Source of the DNA: Balanoglossus misakiensis
Lineage: Eukaryota > Hemichordata
Length of the DNA: 64,000 bases
NCBI GenBank assembly: GCA_040954595.2
Contig: CM082577.2
Span: 9,052,001 to 9,116,000 of the forward strand
Direction: 5' to 3'
A program made the translations under genes and the position numbers. Every line of letters starts with the position of its first letter. Within the stretch, counting starts at the first letter, position 1. Below are positions 1 to 11,763 of this stretch, piece after piece. The notes under the pieces are model-generated. The model was not told where the DNA came from. It did not search any database and saw only the letters and a program-made list of their open reading frames with translations.

Positions 1-1772
1 TACACGCCCTGTTGACATTTGCCACACAATGCTCTTTTGGAGTGACACAGGAAACTGTAAACAACACACAACCAGCAACATCTACTGAGACAAAGTCATC
101 AAAAGTTCTTTGATGCAAGGCTTTGTGTGATAATTCATTCTTCCGGTTCAAAGTACTAATCACTACATGGGGGTATGGTTGAAAGACTATTCATGGTTCG
201 GATCCTACATGTTCCTGCAGCTCAAAGTACCAGTCACTGCATAGGGGCAAGCGAATGTCCAATTGAGTGGTCCAGTATACAATGGTAAAAGACTGACTCA
301 TTAGACATCTGTACTTTTATTCTAGTAAAACCATATTTCAATCAAAACCTGTATAAATGAGTATATCCTGCCTACATATCTTCCCAAAATTGTTCATCTC
401 GGAAAATGAACGAAATAATGTGAAGACTTATTAACAACTGGAGTTGATGGGAAATATGGGGTTCTTCATCCTCAAAAGAAGAGGTGGAGGGTCATCCTCA
501 TCATCACACAATAATTAATGTTCCTACCCTTCAGCCTACTTTACGACAACCACTGTACAACAAGTGACCAGTGTTTTACAACATGATACCATGAATAGCT
601 AATGGCAATGATATAATACATATGTACTGGTATATGACGAAGCGTCTGGTTGAATCACCAATTTTAAAGACCGATTATGGTCTGCGGTTTACTACACTGT
701 AACAAATACCTACATGGTATCCTGATAAGCGTCCCATTCATGGTCAACGCATGCTGGATAATGTCTCAACGGGTCGCGGCTATCTTTGAGCGGACGGGAC
801 TCATTTCGCGTCGGTGTGTGGTCCTGCGGGGTTTGGTGACGGGTAGGGGCGTGGGGGAGGGGTCGCTGCGACCGTTCCCGATCCCGCGATGGTGGTGGAG
901 TTACCGGACGATCGAGTTCCTGCAAAAGTTCCATCTCTTCTTCGTTTAATCCGTGTAGATCCATATTTTGTCCCGTTTACTGTTTGCAACACAGTAACTC
1001 CAAGAAATCATGCGATGAGAGTGGGCACGGCCACGTTGTCGATTTCGTCACTGGCGTAGTTACGTGGGATGGTTCGGTGTACGTAAAAAAATAATATTCC
1101 CAATGAAAAGTCGCCCGCGATATTACAACTGATCTGTTTACTCTAGCCTCTAGGTTTTCCGGTTACACGTCGATCGGTTGATCAGCGCGTAGTGTGAAGA
1201 ACACAACGAAGTCGAGACTGATATGTGAGGGTAGGGGCCAACTGTGCATATCGTAATTAATGGTACATTCACTTGCAAATTCTAATTTTAATATCAAAAT
1301 ATGCAATACCCACGTTTGTAGACAATCTAAAAATAACACTGCCGAGTGTGAATTAATATATGCGGTGTTGGGATCAGTGTAAGTCGCCCATGGCGACCAC
1401 TTTTGGCACATGGGTGTATTTACTGAACCAATTATACTTACAACTTGTCTTCTTCTAGCTCGTAATCCATCATATTGGCGGAATAAATAAGTACATATGT
1501 TATGATTTTTTACAAATTTGGGGCTTCCACGATAACGTTGCAAATCATCCACCGCGCAAGCGCAGTTATGAATTGTGGGTAGATTGCAAAGGTCAGGGGT
1601 CAAGACTCTCGGTTCATTCATCATTCATCCATCGGTTTGTCATGCAGATTCCGCCTCGTCTCTCCAACTTCCCCTCCTCCGCCGAGACCGGACGTGGCAA
1701 TTCCTTGTGAGAGCGATCGGGGGTGAAAAATCATACGTCGAGTTGACAGCGAAAGGACACGGACGCGTCAAA
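1..1772. other. Left-end region upstream of the dehydrogenase, mostly non-coding
   Basis: No exon of a recognisable family is visible here. Positions 150-176 and 221-247 hold two diverged copies of one short segment, each reading like caaagtac followed by tcactrcat and a G run. A GC-rich patch at about 770-960 holds one weak minus-strand open frame, listed separately. Roughly 1575-1772 is open in the dehydrogenase frame upstream of its chosen start and is taken as 5' leader, because similarity to the family begins only at the second methionine. A minus-strand open frame of 153 codons at 1163-1624 shows no family features. Confidence 0.5.
710..964 (-). CDS. Candidate small minus-strand coding exon (84 aa), unrecognised
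   Basis: An open frame starts with ATG at 964 in a fair start context (aaaatATGG) and reads an acidic, leucine-rich N-terminus (motif NEEEMELLQELDRP), then a proline-, arginine- and threonine-rich stretch, ending at TAG. It lies in a GC-rich patch and is divergent to the dehydrogenase gene, so it could be the first exon of a gene running off the left edge or a stand-alone short protein. The stop codon directly abuts a GTATTT that could act as a splice donor, but the stop would precede it. No family is recognised. It may equally be a chance frame in GC-rich DNA. Confidence 0.25.
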   Translation of the reverse strand: MDLHGLNEEEMELLQELDRPVTPPPSRDRERSQRPLPHAPTRHQTPQDHTPTRNESRPLKDSRDPLRHYPACVDHEWDAYQDTM

Positions 1773-3424
1773 ATGGTGAGCGCAAAGGGAGACGTTGTCT
1801 TAGTGACGGGAGCAGCCGGTTTCCTCGGCCAGCACGTCGTGAGAGTGCTTCTCGAGAGAGGCGAAGACGTCTCAGAAATCCGGACGTTCGACATCAGGGA
1901 GTTCCGCTGGTTCAAAGGGATGGAGGTCGTCAACCCAGATGTTGAGCTGGTTCACATTCGCGGCGATCTCACCAAAGTCGAAGATATACGCCGAGCATCG
2001 AAGGGCGTCGATGCTATCATCCATACTGCTGGTAAGTTCTTGGTGGAAGACACAAAAAGTTTCGAAGAAAGAGAAGTGTTAGTAATAGAGTGTATCTTGA
2101 GTATTGCGTCATATTGCTCACAAGGCATTGTGTTGTACTTGGGTCTCAGAGATCTGACTCGCTAGTCTCAGTGTAGGGAGTGGTCATTGACACGGGCCCA
2201 TCACAGACACTAATGGTGAACTGGCCTTCTGGGGGGGGGGGGGGGGTTACATAACCCTGACAAGTTTATTACCGTAATCAGTCTATTAATTCAACCGCTC
2301 CATTAATTCAAAATTAATTATTTTATAACCTTCAATTGTTTGACCACTGATTAAATGCGTGATATTGATATTGTGTATTTTTCAAGAAGATATCTGCAAT
2401 AGGTACCTCAATTTTTCAAAGAAATTAAAATGAAGAATACCCAAGACTGGCTGTCATTTTTAAAGGTTTAAAATTTTTGTATGCTTCGTCTATATGTTCC
2501 CCAGAAGCAAATAACGTTCAAAGTATATTTTGACAGCATTGACATTCCGACAATCTTTATTACTCACATGTACTTCATCCAATTTCAGGTTACGTTGACG
2601 TCTCTGCGCTTCCCGATCTGCAAAAACTGAAAGCTATAAACGTGACGGGCGGGGAAAATGTCCTGAAAGCCTGCATCGACAACCAGGTCACCAGGCTGGT
2701 GTACACCAGCACCCAGGACGTCGTGCTGGGGTACGACCCCATCGAGGGCGCGGACGAGACCAGCGTGGGAATACCGCACCGGTTCCTGTACGAGGGCTAC
2801 GCCGGCACCAAGTACGAGGCGGAGAAGATCATCCTGAAGGCCAACAACCTGATCCTGGACAACGGCCGGAAGTTGAAGACGTGCGCTATCAGGCCGACGA
2901 CGATCTACGGGGAGGGGGACGTGTACCTGCTGCCGCCGCTGCTCAAGGCGGCGAAGCACCAAGGCGGCGTCCTGGTGCGCATCGGCCGGGAGGCGCTCTT
3001 CCAGGTGTCGTACGTCGGCAACGTCGCCTGGGGGCACGTGCTCGCGTCGCAGCAGCTGAAGAAGCCGGCGGTCGAGGCCGACGTGGCGGGCCAGGCCTTC
3101 TTCATGTGCGACGACACCGAGCCCATGAACATCTTCGACTTCGCGGAGCCCTTCCTCCAGGTCAAAGGTTATCGGCTCTCCAAGTATCACCTGCCCTACT
3201 GGATGATGTACTTTGTGGCCTTTTTCATAGAGTACCTCGTGTGGGTGCTGAGCCCCTTCGTCAAGCTGAATGTCCCCCTGAACAGAGAAGTCCTGCACCA
3301 CTTGTGTACGTCCTGCTTTTTCAGCTACAGAGGTGCCAAGCGGTACCTTGGTTACAATCCAGTCTACGGCGTTGATGAATCCATCGACAGAACTATGGAA
3401 TATGTTAAAAGATTGAAAGTCTAA
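1773..3424 (+). CDS. 3-beta-hydroxysteroid dehydrogenase-like short-chain dehydrogenase
   Basis: Two exons, 1773-2031 and 2589-3424, join in frame (phase 1, donor GGTAAGT, acceptor TTTCAG) to give 364 residues. The N-terminus carries the Rossmann nucleotide-binding motif TGAAGFLG (residues about 12-19) followed by an acidic residue in FDIRE. The active-site pair is Y157 and K161 in GYAGTKYE, with the serine/threonine partner in VYTST near residue 126. A hydrophobic segment near residues 291-312 (WMMYFVAFF...) is the kind of membrane anchor found in the 3-beta-HSD/SDR42E group. Such enzymes oxidise 3-beta-hydroxysteroids with NAD+ in the endoplasmic reticulum or mitochondria. The start was chosen because the Rossmann fold begins nine residues after this ATG; an in-frame upstream ATG at 1575 would add an unrelated extension. 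Exon 2 is very GC-rich from about 2640 to 3170. Assignment to HSD3B, HSD3B7 or SDR42E is not possible by eye. Confidence 0.88.
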
Positions 3425-4110
3425 CCCCGATCTCTCTTGAATTTTTATACCCTTCTGTAACTTAGTCCTGTTTGATCTCGTCTGGCAGCTTACAACTTAC
3501 ATGTATCTCTCTTTACGTGAAACTTGTGCCATTGGTTTGGATTTGCTATAAAATTTAGGATCTTTTATTTAAGTCAAAGCAATTTTACTACATATGTAAT
3601 TACATTGATAATGTTTAATCAATTCTCTCACCAGACCAAAAAAAATTCTGCATTGTACTTAAATATAGAAATCTTACAATCTAGCATTTAAGTAATATTT
3701 TTGTGAAATTATATTATTAATATTATGCAAAGGCACAGCTTAATGCATTTAATTATTTTGTTTTATGAACTGTACCTGTATATATACCAGTATAGTCTGT
3801 TTTGTCTGTTGGATTGGTTTCCGCAGCATTGCCAAAACACTGCAGTGTTGAATTTACAATGAGTTCATTTGTCCAGTAAGTTAACTCTGCTTGAAATCTG
3901 ATATACTTAACCATTATGATAATAGTGAAATTATTTTTAGCCAAAGTAGCAGGTTATGTTGGAACCTCAGATAAACTGTAGAACCTTGGTTACTTACATA
4001 TATTAGGTTCAATTAACTTGATTACAACTCAGCTGACAGATTTTCCTCCAAAATGTCATTCTGTCAGGACAAATCATGTAATACATTGTAAGCCAACTTT
4101 GTGAATTTCC

Positions 4111-4116
4111 AATAAA
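4111..4116 (+). promoter_or_regulatory. Candidate poly(A) signal of the dehydrogenase gene
   Basis: AATAAA lies about 690 bases after the stop codon on the coding strand. It is the first canonical hexamer downstream. A clear GT-rich downstream element is not obvious, so this is tentative. Confidence 0.35.
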
Positions 4117-5104
4117 AAATCATGAAGAGGGATTTGTTAGCTATGTGTGTTTCTTATAAAGGGCAGGGATCGTCCCTCCTTTAAGAATTTGCCAGGCCAA
4201 CCCAGCCTTACCAAATGGATTGCACAACACTAAAAGGGAACATGTGAAATAGATTATTTGTTGAGGTTGTTGAACCAAACAATTTTTTTCTGTGTTATTT
4301 TATGGTGCACTGACATTCAGTCAGGGTACACACTGAGGGTTGCCATGCATACCACTGTACTGCCATTTTTATAGACACACAGGCATCGTATAGTATGAAT
4401 CGATGATTGTTTGGTGTCCACCCACCCACAGTCAAATCACATCTAATGGTTGGCAACCCCAGGCTGGCATATCAATGTTCAGTATTTAGAAACCAGAATA
4501 TGCTTTTGATTAAAAAAATAATGGCATCACTTGATATAAGTGCAATCGGAAACAGTTTTTTTTGCCTAAAAAAATTCACTTACCTGACTGGATTACACGG
4601 TAGAAACATATTCTCTACTGATGTGCAGATCGACTCAGGAGTATATCAATGATGTATGGTGACTATCGAAGGGTTCATTTCAAAAAACTGTTTCCGTTCC
4701 GACAGTAACTGATTCTGTCATATGAGGCGGGCAACACATATGTTGTTCATCAGCTGTTGATTGAAGATTTTATGTTTTTGTAGTAGCGGCATATGGGTCA
4801 TGTTGTTTTAAATAAAATGTCATACCATGAGTAACACTGATGGCTACAAATCTCTGCATACTATAATTTTGTTTCATTTAAAAAATCAGCTATCACAAGA
4901 CGTGGATAACATTCCTGTTAAATATAGGTCCAGTACCAATCACAATTTGAGACAAAAAGGAGTGAGACAAATGCAAATCATATCCTGAAGTTTCGGAGAC
5001 TTTTAATACGTGTACTAACTATATAGAACGCCCTCTAGTGCTGTAAAATCTATATAAACAAACAACTCCTTTCCTCCAGTATGCAGGAAATCCACTATGC
5101 GCAC

Positions 5105-5120
5105 GCGCGGGAAATTCAAA
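5105..5120 (+). promoter_or_regulatory. E2F consensus site in the NUF2 promoter
   Basis: The string GCGCGGGAAATTCAAA contains, on the minus strand, TTTCCCGC, an exact match to the E2F consensus TTTSSCGC. It is followed by TTCAAA, the reverse complement of the TTTGAA cell-cycle homology region (CHR) core. It sits about 120 bases upstream of the likely first splice donor of NUF2. Mitotic genes in animals are commonly controlled through E2F/DREAM sites, which fits the gene. Function is inferred. Confidence 0.5.
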
Positions 5121-5129
5121 GCGGGGAAC

Positions 5130-5237
5130 CGCAAAGTACAAAATACGAAAGTGTGAGTATTGTGAGTGAGATCATCGGTGAGCGGCTAAAGTCCGACCAG
5201 GAATTATTATAAAGTTGCCTTATATATCTCGTAACAG
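5130..5237 (+). other. NUF2: Likely non-coding first exon of NUF2
   Basis: A good donor, GTAACAG followed by GTAGGT, lies at 5237/5238. The NUF2 start codon at 5596 is preceded by a pyrimidine-rich tract and an AAG at about 5573 that could be the matching acceptor. The 5' boundary is arbitrary. Not proven without transcript data. Confidence 0.35.
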
Positions 5238-5355
5238 GTAGGTTGTGGTTTCTTAATTTGTTTTAAATTCAAGACGTTATTTTACTCGACCAGGCTGCAC
5301 TGTGCACATCAAAAACACAAACAAAACCTAGAGCTACACACTGAACTGCAGCTAC

Positions 5356-5464
5356 ATATCGAGTAGCCGTGGAAAAGCAGCTGTACCGTGGGGAGGGGGG
5401 GGGGGGGTATGGGATAATTACCATACCCCCACGGTACAGCTGCGTTTCCACAGCTACACATCGA
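5356..5464. repeat. Imperfect inverted repeat (fold-back) upstream of NUF2
   Basis: The left arm (5356-5393, containing gcagctgtaccgtgggg) is matched by its reverse complement at about 5426-5464 (containing ccccacggtacagctgc). The arms include a shared gtggaaa/tttccac portion and are separated by a G-rich and AT-rich loop. It looks like a small MITE-type fold-back inside the putative leader intron of NUF2. No target-site duplication was identified. Confidence 0.55.
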
Positions 5465-5595
5465 AATGATTGACCAGTGTTGACAAATAGGTGTTCCCAA
5501 TCAAACTGCTGCATGGTTGAGAGGATAAGCACCCAGTGTTTTCCTTATTCTTTTGCTTTATTTTACTGAAATAAGGTACTGTACCGAAGAACACA

Positions 5596-8500
5596 ATGAC
5601 TCACTATGAGTGGCCTATCCTGACTGCACCTGAAATTTTGGTCAACCTCGAAGAGATCTTCTGTGGCGAGGTGCACTACTCCGAAGCAGACATTTTGAAA
5701 CCCCAGGTAAGAATAATCAACTCACATCAAGTTACAATTCTTTTCTCTCATGACATCATGAGCTACATGTAGCCCTACGAGTCTGTCTCTTGCGGATGAG
5801 CACATTAATGTTTGACCCAATGTTCTAACCATCCTGTGTCCCCACCCCACAGCCACACAAGATCCGGCAACTATATGCAGATCTGCTTGCCATATCCAAT
5901 GTCAACGTAAGACCGGAGAATTTCACCATACAGCCCATGCACGGCATGCACAATGTGCAGAGTCCAGAACTTCACGAAGAATCGTACCCTCTGATCACCT
6001 TCAGTTTAATCATGTAAGTAAATCATCCACTGAGAATTTATTGTCATGATTTGGTGAATTAATTGTGTTTTTTATGTTAATAGATGAGAATCAGTGATGA
6101 TTTGGTATTCTCTTTATAAATTCTCCTTATAAATAATCACCTAACACAAGTCTTTCTGTTTGTTCGTTTATTAGGCAGCGTTTGTTGGTGGCATGTGGGG
6201 TAGAAGATTTCAAGATATGGGACATAACAAGCCCTAGTAAGTACAGTGTTGTGTTGTGGTACGTACCATGTCATTGGGATACCTAAAGACCCAGCCCTAT
6301 TAATAAAGTGTGCCACTTTATCTTGCTATCCTATGTGCACTTTAAGTGTTATTGATATCGGTACATATATTTTATACACATAAATAATGTATTTATAACA
6401 AATTGAAAAACAAATATACATGTACTGAATTTGTTTTCTGTTATAATCAATATCAAAGTGTGAGAACATTTTATCACAGCAAATATCTTTGTCAAACTTG
6501 CAGAACCAAAAAGGACTGCCCGGTTTGTGAGTGCTTTGATCAACTGGAAGAAATTCACTGACGATCGGATGAAGGTCTACGAGAAAATCAAGGAGGACTC
6601 TGTAAGTTGTATTGAAAGTTTGGTTCAAACAGGGATGGTGTTTTGCATTGGTGTATGCATCACCCCGTAAATGGGTGAGATTTTAATGAATTTTGAAAAT
6701 CTCATATTCTTTATTTCAGGCTTTGCTGCAAGAGAAACGCTCTGATTTACTGACTGCCAAAGATGAAATCAAATCTAACATCAACAAGATACGAGCGACG
6801 CAGGCAGAGAAGGCACCTCAAGTGAATCAGGTATGTTATATTATTCTCAGGGTTTAAACACGAAAAACAAGAACTTTTGATTGACACGTGACAAATCTCC
6901 CCTTTATTCCGGAGTTGGCCAGCTTGTGAGCATTCATTGTTAGATTCTATTATTCTCATATTCCTGCCCTGAAACTTTAAGCTAGCATGAATACCTTTTT
7001 TTTGATTTTTCAGCTCCAACAAGAAATAGAAGAAATGAATCAGAAGATGAGCGAGATGCAGAAATCCCAAAGTCAACTGCAGACAGAAGTGAAACAAATC
7101 AAGGCAGACATTGCGGATAAAACTGCAAAAACAGTGAGTTCCTGCCATTTTATCTTCAGGTTTTTTTCTGAGAGAGACGAACTGACTCACAAAGTTTTCT
7201 TACAGAAATTACTCCTCAATGATATGGTTTGAATCCTTCACACAAAATAAACAAGTAATAACACACCATTCTATTACACTGCATCATCCCACTGTTTTTG
7301 CGCTGCATTTCGCACGGTAAACAGCATGATACGAAATCTTCTCTTCTTTGCATGCAGGACCAAATCAAGTGTCGCGAAGTCGTCCACAAGAAGGAGACGG
7401 AGAAAATCCGGTCGCGCATCGTCCAGTCGCCGGAGAAGATGAAGGGCGAGATCGCACGCACCAAGCACAACATCCAGAGCTTGAAGGTCGTGAAGGAGGA
7501 CTCCTCCATCAAGCTGCAGGAGCTGTACGTGGTGAAACAGAAGCAGCAAGCGGTGCTGGATAACGCCAAGCAAGGCGTCAAGCTCATCTCTGCCATCGAG
7601 GCGGAGCAGCAGAAATTGGGGTAAGGTGGTGACATCTAAGGTATGCAGTGTTTCATCTAGACACTGACAGAAGGGGATGGGGGGGGGGTCACCCTCTGTT
7701 GACATGTTATCACCCCCTAGAAATTAAGGGTAGAGGGGGACCAGTGCCCCTTAAAACGATGTCACTCTCATGTTGAAGATATCACATTCCCCTTTGCTAG
7801 ACTGGAATCCCTTCCCCCTAAATATTCTCGCAAAGGGGACATATCCCTCCTGTTTATGCTAGAGACAAAAGGGGAATGGGAAAAATGAAAAATGAGTCAG
7901 CAGCAGAAAACATTCCAACAAAAAGTATTTGCTGGTAAAATAGGACCTCTAAAGTGGGAACTGGGGGTGAAAAGGGTTAAGTGGAAATCAGCAAATCCTA
8001 AGTAACCAACAATGTTACGAATTAATTTTGAATTTCAGAGAGGCTGAGAAAGAGCTGATGAAAATCCAAGACAAGAAATGCCACCTGAAGGACGTCCTGA
8101 GCGAGACCACGGCCAAGGCGAACCAGGTGAAGAGACAGTACAGCACCAAGCAGGAGAAGCTCTGCAAACTGGGGCTGCAACAGGAAACAAAGCTCAGATC
8201 TGTCAATGAAGATCTGGAGCAAGCGACAAGGTAGGCAGGTCTTTTTTTTTAAATCATTCGGTGTTTACCTTGTCTCTGCTATGTGTGTCCGTTTTTCTAA
8301 GATTCACGACATTGTTCTAAGATTCACACAATGGGATTAACCTGGTTGTTTTGTCTTTCACAGGGAAAGAGATGCTTTGATGGCAAAGAGAAGCGAGAAT
8401 TACAAAGAAGTCATGAAATACGCAGAGGAGAAAGAACAGATACAGAGAGAGGTGTGCAATGCTTGTTGTGACCATTCGAATGTAATATTTTTCAACTGCA

Positions 8501-9760
8501 CTTTCTTGTTGTCATCTACCTTAAGCTCCATTCTAACAAGATATACATGTACTTTTGTATGTTTATATTTGCAGATGGAACCGAAGAAGAGAAGCTACAA
8601 AGAAGAAAAGGACGAGATGGTCAACATGTATGAGGATCTTATGCAAGCTGTAAGTACATGTAGGACGAGTCTTACAGCGAGTTGACGAGAGGGGAAGGGA
8701 TTGGCTTGTGTTTTGTTTAGGGTGATACGTTCTTATCACTTAACCCTTTCACTCCTAGTTGCCTTCATAGATGTCCAACTTTACCATAGAAAACAATGGA
8801 TTTGGGCCGAACCATGGTGGTGATAGGGTTACTTAAGCATTCATTGGTGTCTAGACAACACATGGATTTTCGTTTCTGCCTTGAATGGGAAAAGCAGACA
8901 TAGTGTTTGTTTTTGGCGATTTCAATGCCTAGTATCTTTCCAACTAAAATTGTTTGAGCAGAAGAAGCCTATGATGAAGCATTACTCGTGAAAGGATTAA
9001 GGCAAACACCCCACCCCACTCCCCCCTGTAACAAAATGTTAAGACCCATCATGTCACTGCACTGAGTTGAATGCATGCAATGTCTGCGTCAGAGTTATTA
9101 TTATCCTGGTCGTGGGATTGTTGCGCTTTCCTTTTCAGGGGCTTTTTGGACAAGAGGCAAAATCAAACAATCTCCATTCAGCTCAAACAAAAACTTACAT
9201 GTAGTACTGGAACTAGGCTGGTCTGTTTGTGTATTGTACAGTGCCGCTGGCAATGATGATAGGACCTGTGTGTGTTTTTATTTTACAGTGAACTCTGGCT
9301 GCCTTTAATGTTTTTACTTCATGCTAGGGGGTCAAATCACATAATAATTGCATTCTGGGTAAAAGGTCGACAACTCACTGTAGTAAGAGATAGAAAATAT
9401 ACGTTAACTATATTTCATGACTTCCTTTGGTCAAACATTTTGGTCTTTGGAGTTAGCGTATTAAACTTGTTCAACCTTTATCTTCCATTTGTTAAACATG
9501 ACAAAAATCGGCCATCTTGAAATTGCGTCGGCCATATGAGATTTTCATCGCTCACCTAGGTAGCAAAAAGACACTTAAGGTAGGGAGAATTGATCTGCTT
9601 TGCACTATTCACGAGACTTCTTCTTAAGTTTACCGCTGTGTTTTTTCTTCTTCGTTTTTTTTCCGTCCTCGCACAGGTCGAAGAGAGTCACATGAACATA
9701 GCGGCAACCTACGATGAGAACAATCCCTGGACGGTGTTTTCTCCTCCCGAAAGATCATGA
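5596..9760 (+). CDS. NUF2: Kinetochore protein Nuf2 (NDC80 complex subunit)
   Basis: Eleven coding exons join in frame with canonical splice sites: 5596-5706, 5853-6013, 6175-6236, 6504-6601, 6720-6830, 7014-7133, 7358-7620, 8039-8230, 8364-8451, 8575-8649, 9677-9760, giving 454 residues, close to the about 464 of vertebrate Nuf2. The N-terminal 150 residues form the calponin-homology-like Nuf2 head: an MTHYEWP start, the ACGVEDFKIWDIT block, then KPKRTARFVSALINW. The rest is coiled coil, with the family motif RIVQSPEKMKGE in exon 7. Nuf2 pairs with Ndc80 to attach spindle microtubules to kinetochores. The C-terminus after the coil is short (ending FSPPERS). The upstream E2F-type site fits a cell-cycle gene. 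Intron 10 carries a TTAA-flanked MITE. The identification is firm; the last exon is assigned by phase and a clean stop. Confidence 0.95.
8740..9000. mobile_element. MITE with TTAA ends (piggyBac-type) in NUF2 intron 10
   Basis: The left end reads TTAACCCTTTCAC (from 8740) and the right end GTGAAAGGATTAA (to 9000), an inverted pair differing at one base and bounded by TTAA on both sides. TTAA target sites with ends beginning CCC are typical of piggyBac-family elements. There is no coding capacity, so it would be non-autonomous. An internal 57-base stretch (8774-8830) recurs at 26782-26838 in a CCDC57 intron, so the family is dispersed. Confidence 0.55.
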
Positions 9761-11763
9761 ACCGGGAAGTGTTTTACGACCAGCTGTATATTTTCATCTC
9801 TTTCGAAACGACCCTGGATTAAAGTCGGTTGGTCGGGGTGATGGGAGAGAAGGGACTCACTGTGGTAAAATTGATATCACAGAAATCCTGTTCAGTATAA
9901 ATCAGTTTCCTGTCTGGTGACGGAATAGTTTTGCTGATAGCGTCTCTCGACAGGAAATTCAAAAAGTATCTTTTCTGTAAAGTTATCTCCACATTGCTAT
10001 TTGAATGTTTTGTAAATACGTCTCTGGCCGATTGCTGATTTCCAAATATTATAAAACTTGTCAGGGACGCCAGGAGTTTTCAAACAAAATTCACCATCGA
10101 CTGGCATTGTTTCCACTGTTCAGGGAGACCCTGCCAAACGATACATGTTTTTGTATCAAAGTAAATTGGAAATGTGATCATAAAGAGTAACCATGCATAT
10201 TGTTTTGCCATGGTGTACATTGTGGCCATAGTTAGACTTTGCACTTACTTTGACTTACTGGTAACTGTGAGGTATGGGACCCATACCAAAAGCCCCTGAT
10301 GTGAGTCGATCCCTCTAAAAGTCGCATTCTTGACCATGTCAAAACTGTAAACACTGTAGGCACTCGCAGAAGCAGCCCGCGATAAATGATTAATTCGACA
10401 AGTCAACAGTGTTGACCGAAGTTAGTGTTGACATTTTCAACATGTAGCTGGGCATCGTAGCCTAGTCCACATTTCTGTGCTCTTCATTTTTCCAATTCAC
10501 AATTTAGAAGTATGCAAGTACTTCATTGCACTGCCTGTCCTTTCCACTGCCATTTTCAACACTGTACTGCCTCCTTCATATATGTCATTAAATATTTATA
10601 CATTTTATATATATAATCATGATTTAGTTGTAGCTGCACTATGTTTTACACATAGCGTTTGTAAATTCGAATTTCCGATAGCATATTCAGTTATTTTCAT
10701 TTTGTTTTGACTTTATTTTTTCACAACTTCAGTATTTGTATTATTTGAAGTGTTCCTCACATCTTTTTCATTAAATTTTGATTTAAACTTTAATTTAATG
10801 TGAGTTTTAATCTTAATCATGGCATTATTAAACCTAAGGCACACCACACAGCAATAGATTTACCTTATTATTGTCCGTATGATTGAGGCATTCCATCAAA
10901 ACTAGGAAAGTGCATTCTCGATAATTCTGAGAATGACAATCTATGGAACCTAACAGCATTGATGCTGCAGCAACGAAGTATAGGCATTGACCAAGAGTTC
11001 CACAGTTTCACCAAAACTTACTTATGGAACAATGTGTACATAGTGCGCGAATCGGATATTAAATCGACACAAGACACGCCTATGCAAGGCTTTAAAAACT
11101 TAAAGTTAAGTTGACAGAGAATTGCGAAAAATTACCTTGCAGATGCCAAAATTGTGTTTTCAATGAACGACGTAACTATGCGCGGGTAACCACAACTTTT
11201 CTGTGCATGATCAAGTTTCACCGCACTACTTTCCAGGTCTCCCCTTTTAAAGCACGTTTATTTTTTATCTAATCACCGCCACCACGAACTGTGCCCTTGA
11301 TCAAAACGAGATAAAATTCGTCTGGTGGCGGTGTCGATTTCTTTGGCATTGTGCCCAAACGTTATATTACTAGCCTGCACGTACCATAAGCTTTTACTAG
11401 TTGGGGTGACCACGTTCTCGTCACCCTTGTTCCCGTCTCAGCTAAACCCGTAACGACGGGTTGTGAAGAAACGGATTTCTTATCACCTTCATTAAAGCCC
11501 GCGTTAATTTGGCAAAAACCTATATATTATTCATGAATGAAGATATAATCAGTACATTCGTAAACCCCACGAACGTTTCTAACACTGGCACCCCTAAATA
11601 TATTTCAGATGGTCCTAAAAAAACAAAAACACGGAAACAATATTGGGCCCAGACGCAACATAAAATGCAAGACCGAGTTATTGTGTCATCAAATGGGTAT
11701 AAGGCCCAGTGTTTCCTCTTGTGATCTGCAGTCAGCGAGAGTGCGCTTGAACACTTCCAAGAA
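9761..11763. other. Intergenic region between NUF2 and the receptor kinase
   Basis: AT-rich and without recognisable exons. It includes the NUF2 3' UTR, with ATTAAA-type strings near 10770. A near-perfect hairpin sits at 11274-11343. The last 100 bases before the kinase start (11764) are its presumed promoter and leader; no TATA box is evident. Confidence 0.5.
11274..11343. repeat. Hairpin upstream of the receptor kinase
   Basis: CACCGCCACCACGAA at 11274-11288 pairs with TTCGTCTGGTGGCGGTG at 11327-11343, leaving a loop of 38 bases. The arms differ by a two-base bulge. It may be a small fold-back element or a structured regulatory sequence. Confidence 0.5.

Larger units (their letters stand above)
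3425..5595. other. Intergenic: dehydrogenase 3' region and NUF2 upstream region
   Basis: AT-rich non-coding sequence follows the dehydrogenase stop. An AATAAA hexamer at 4111-4116 is the best candidate poly(A) signal, although this implies a 3' UTR of nearly 700 bases; another lies near 4812. From about 5030 the composition changes, with a TATATAAA-like string near 5051, an E2F consensus at 5107-5114 and a likely non-coding first exon of NUF2 ending at 5237. No other coding potential is seen. Confidence 0.6.

Noticed and set aside
1163-1624. Minus-strand open frame of 153 codons before the dehydrogenase
   Set aside because: No motif, mixed composition, overlaps the presumed promoter and leader of the dehydrogenase; probably chance.
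2585-3301. Minus-strand open frame of 238 codons
   Set aside because: Antisense shadow of the GC-rich dehydrogenase exon, with His/Val/Asp-rich composition caused by the coding strand.
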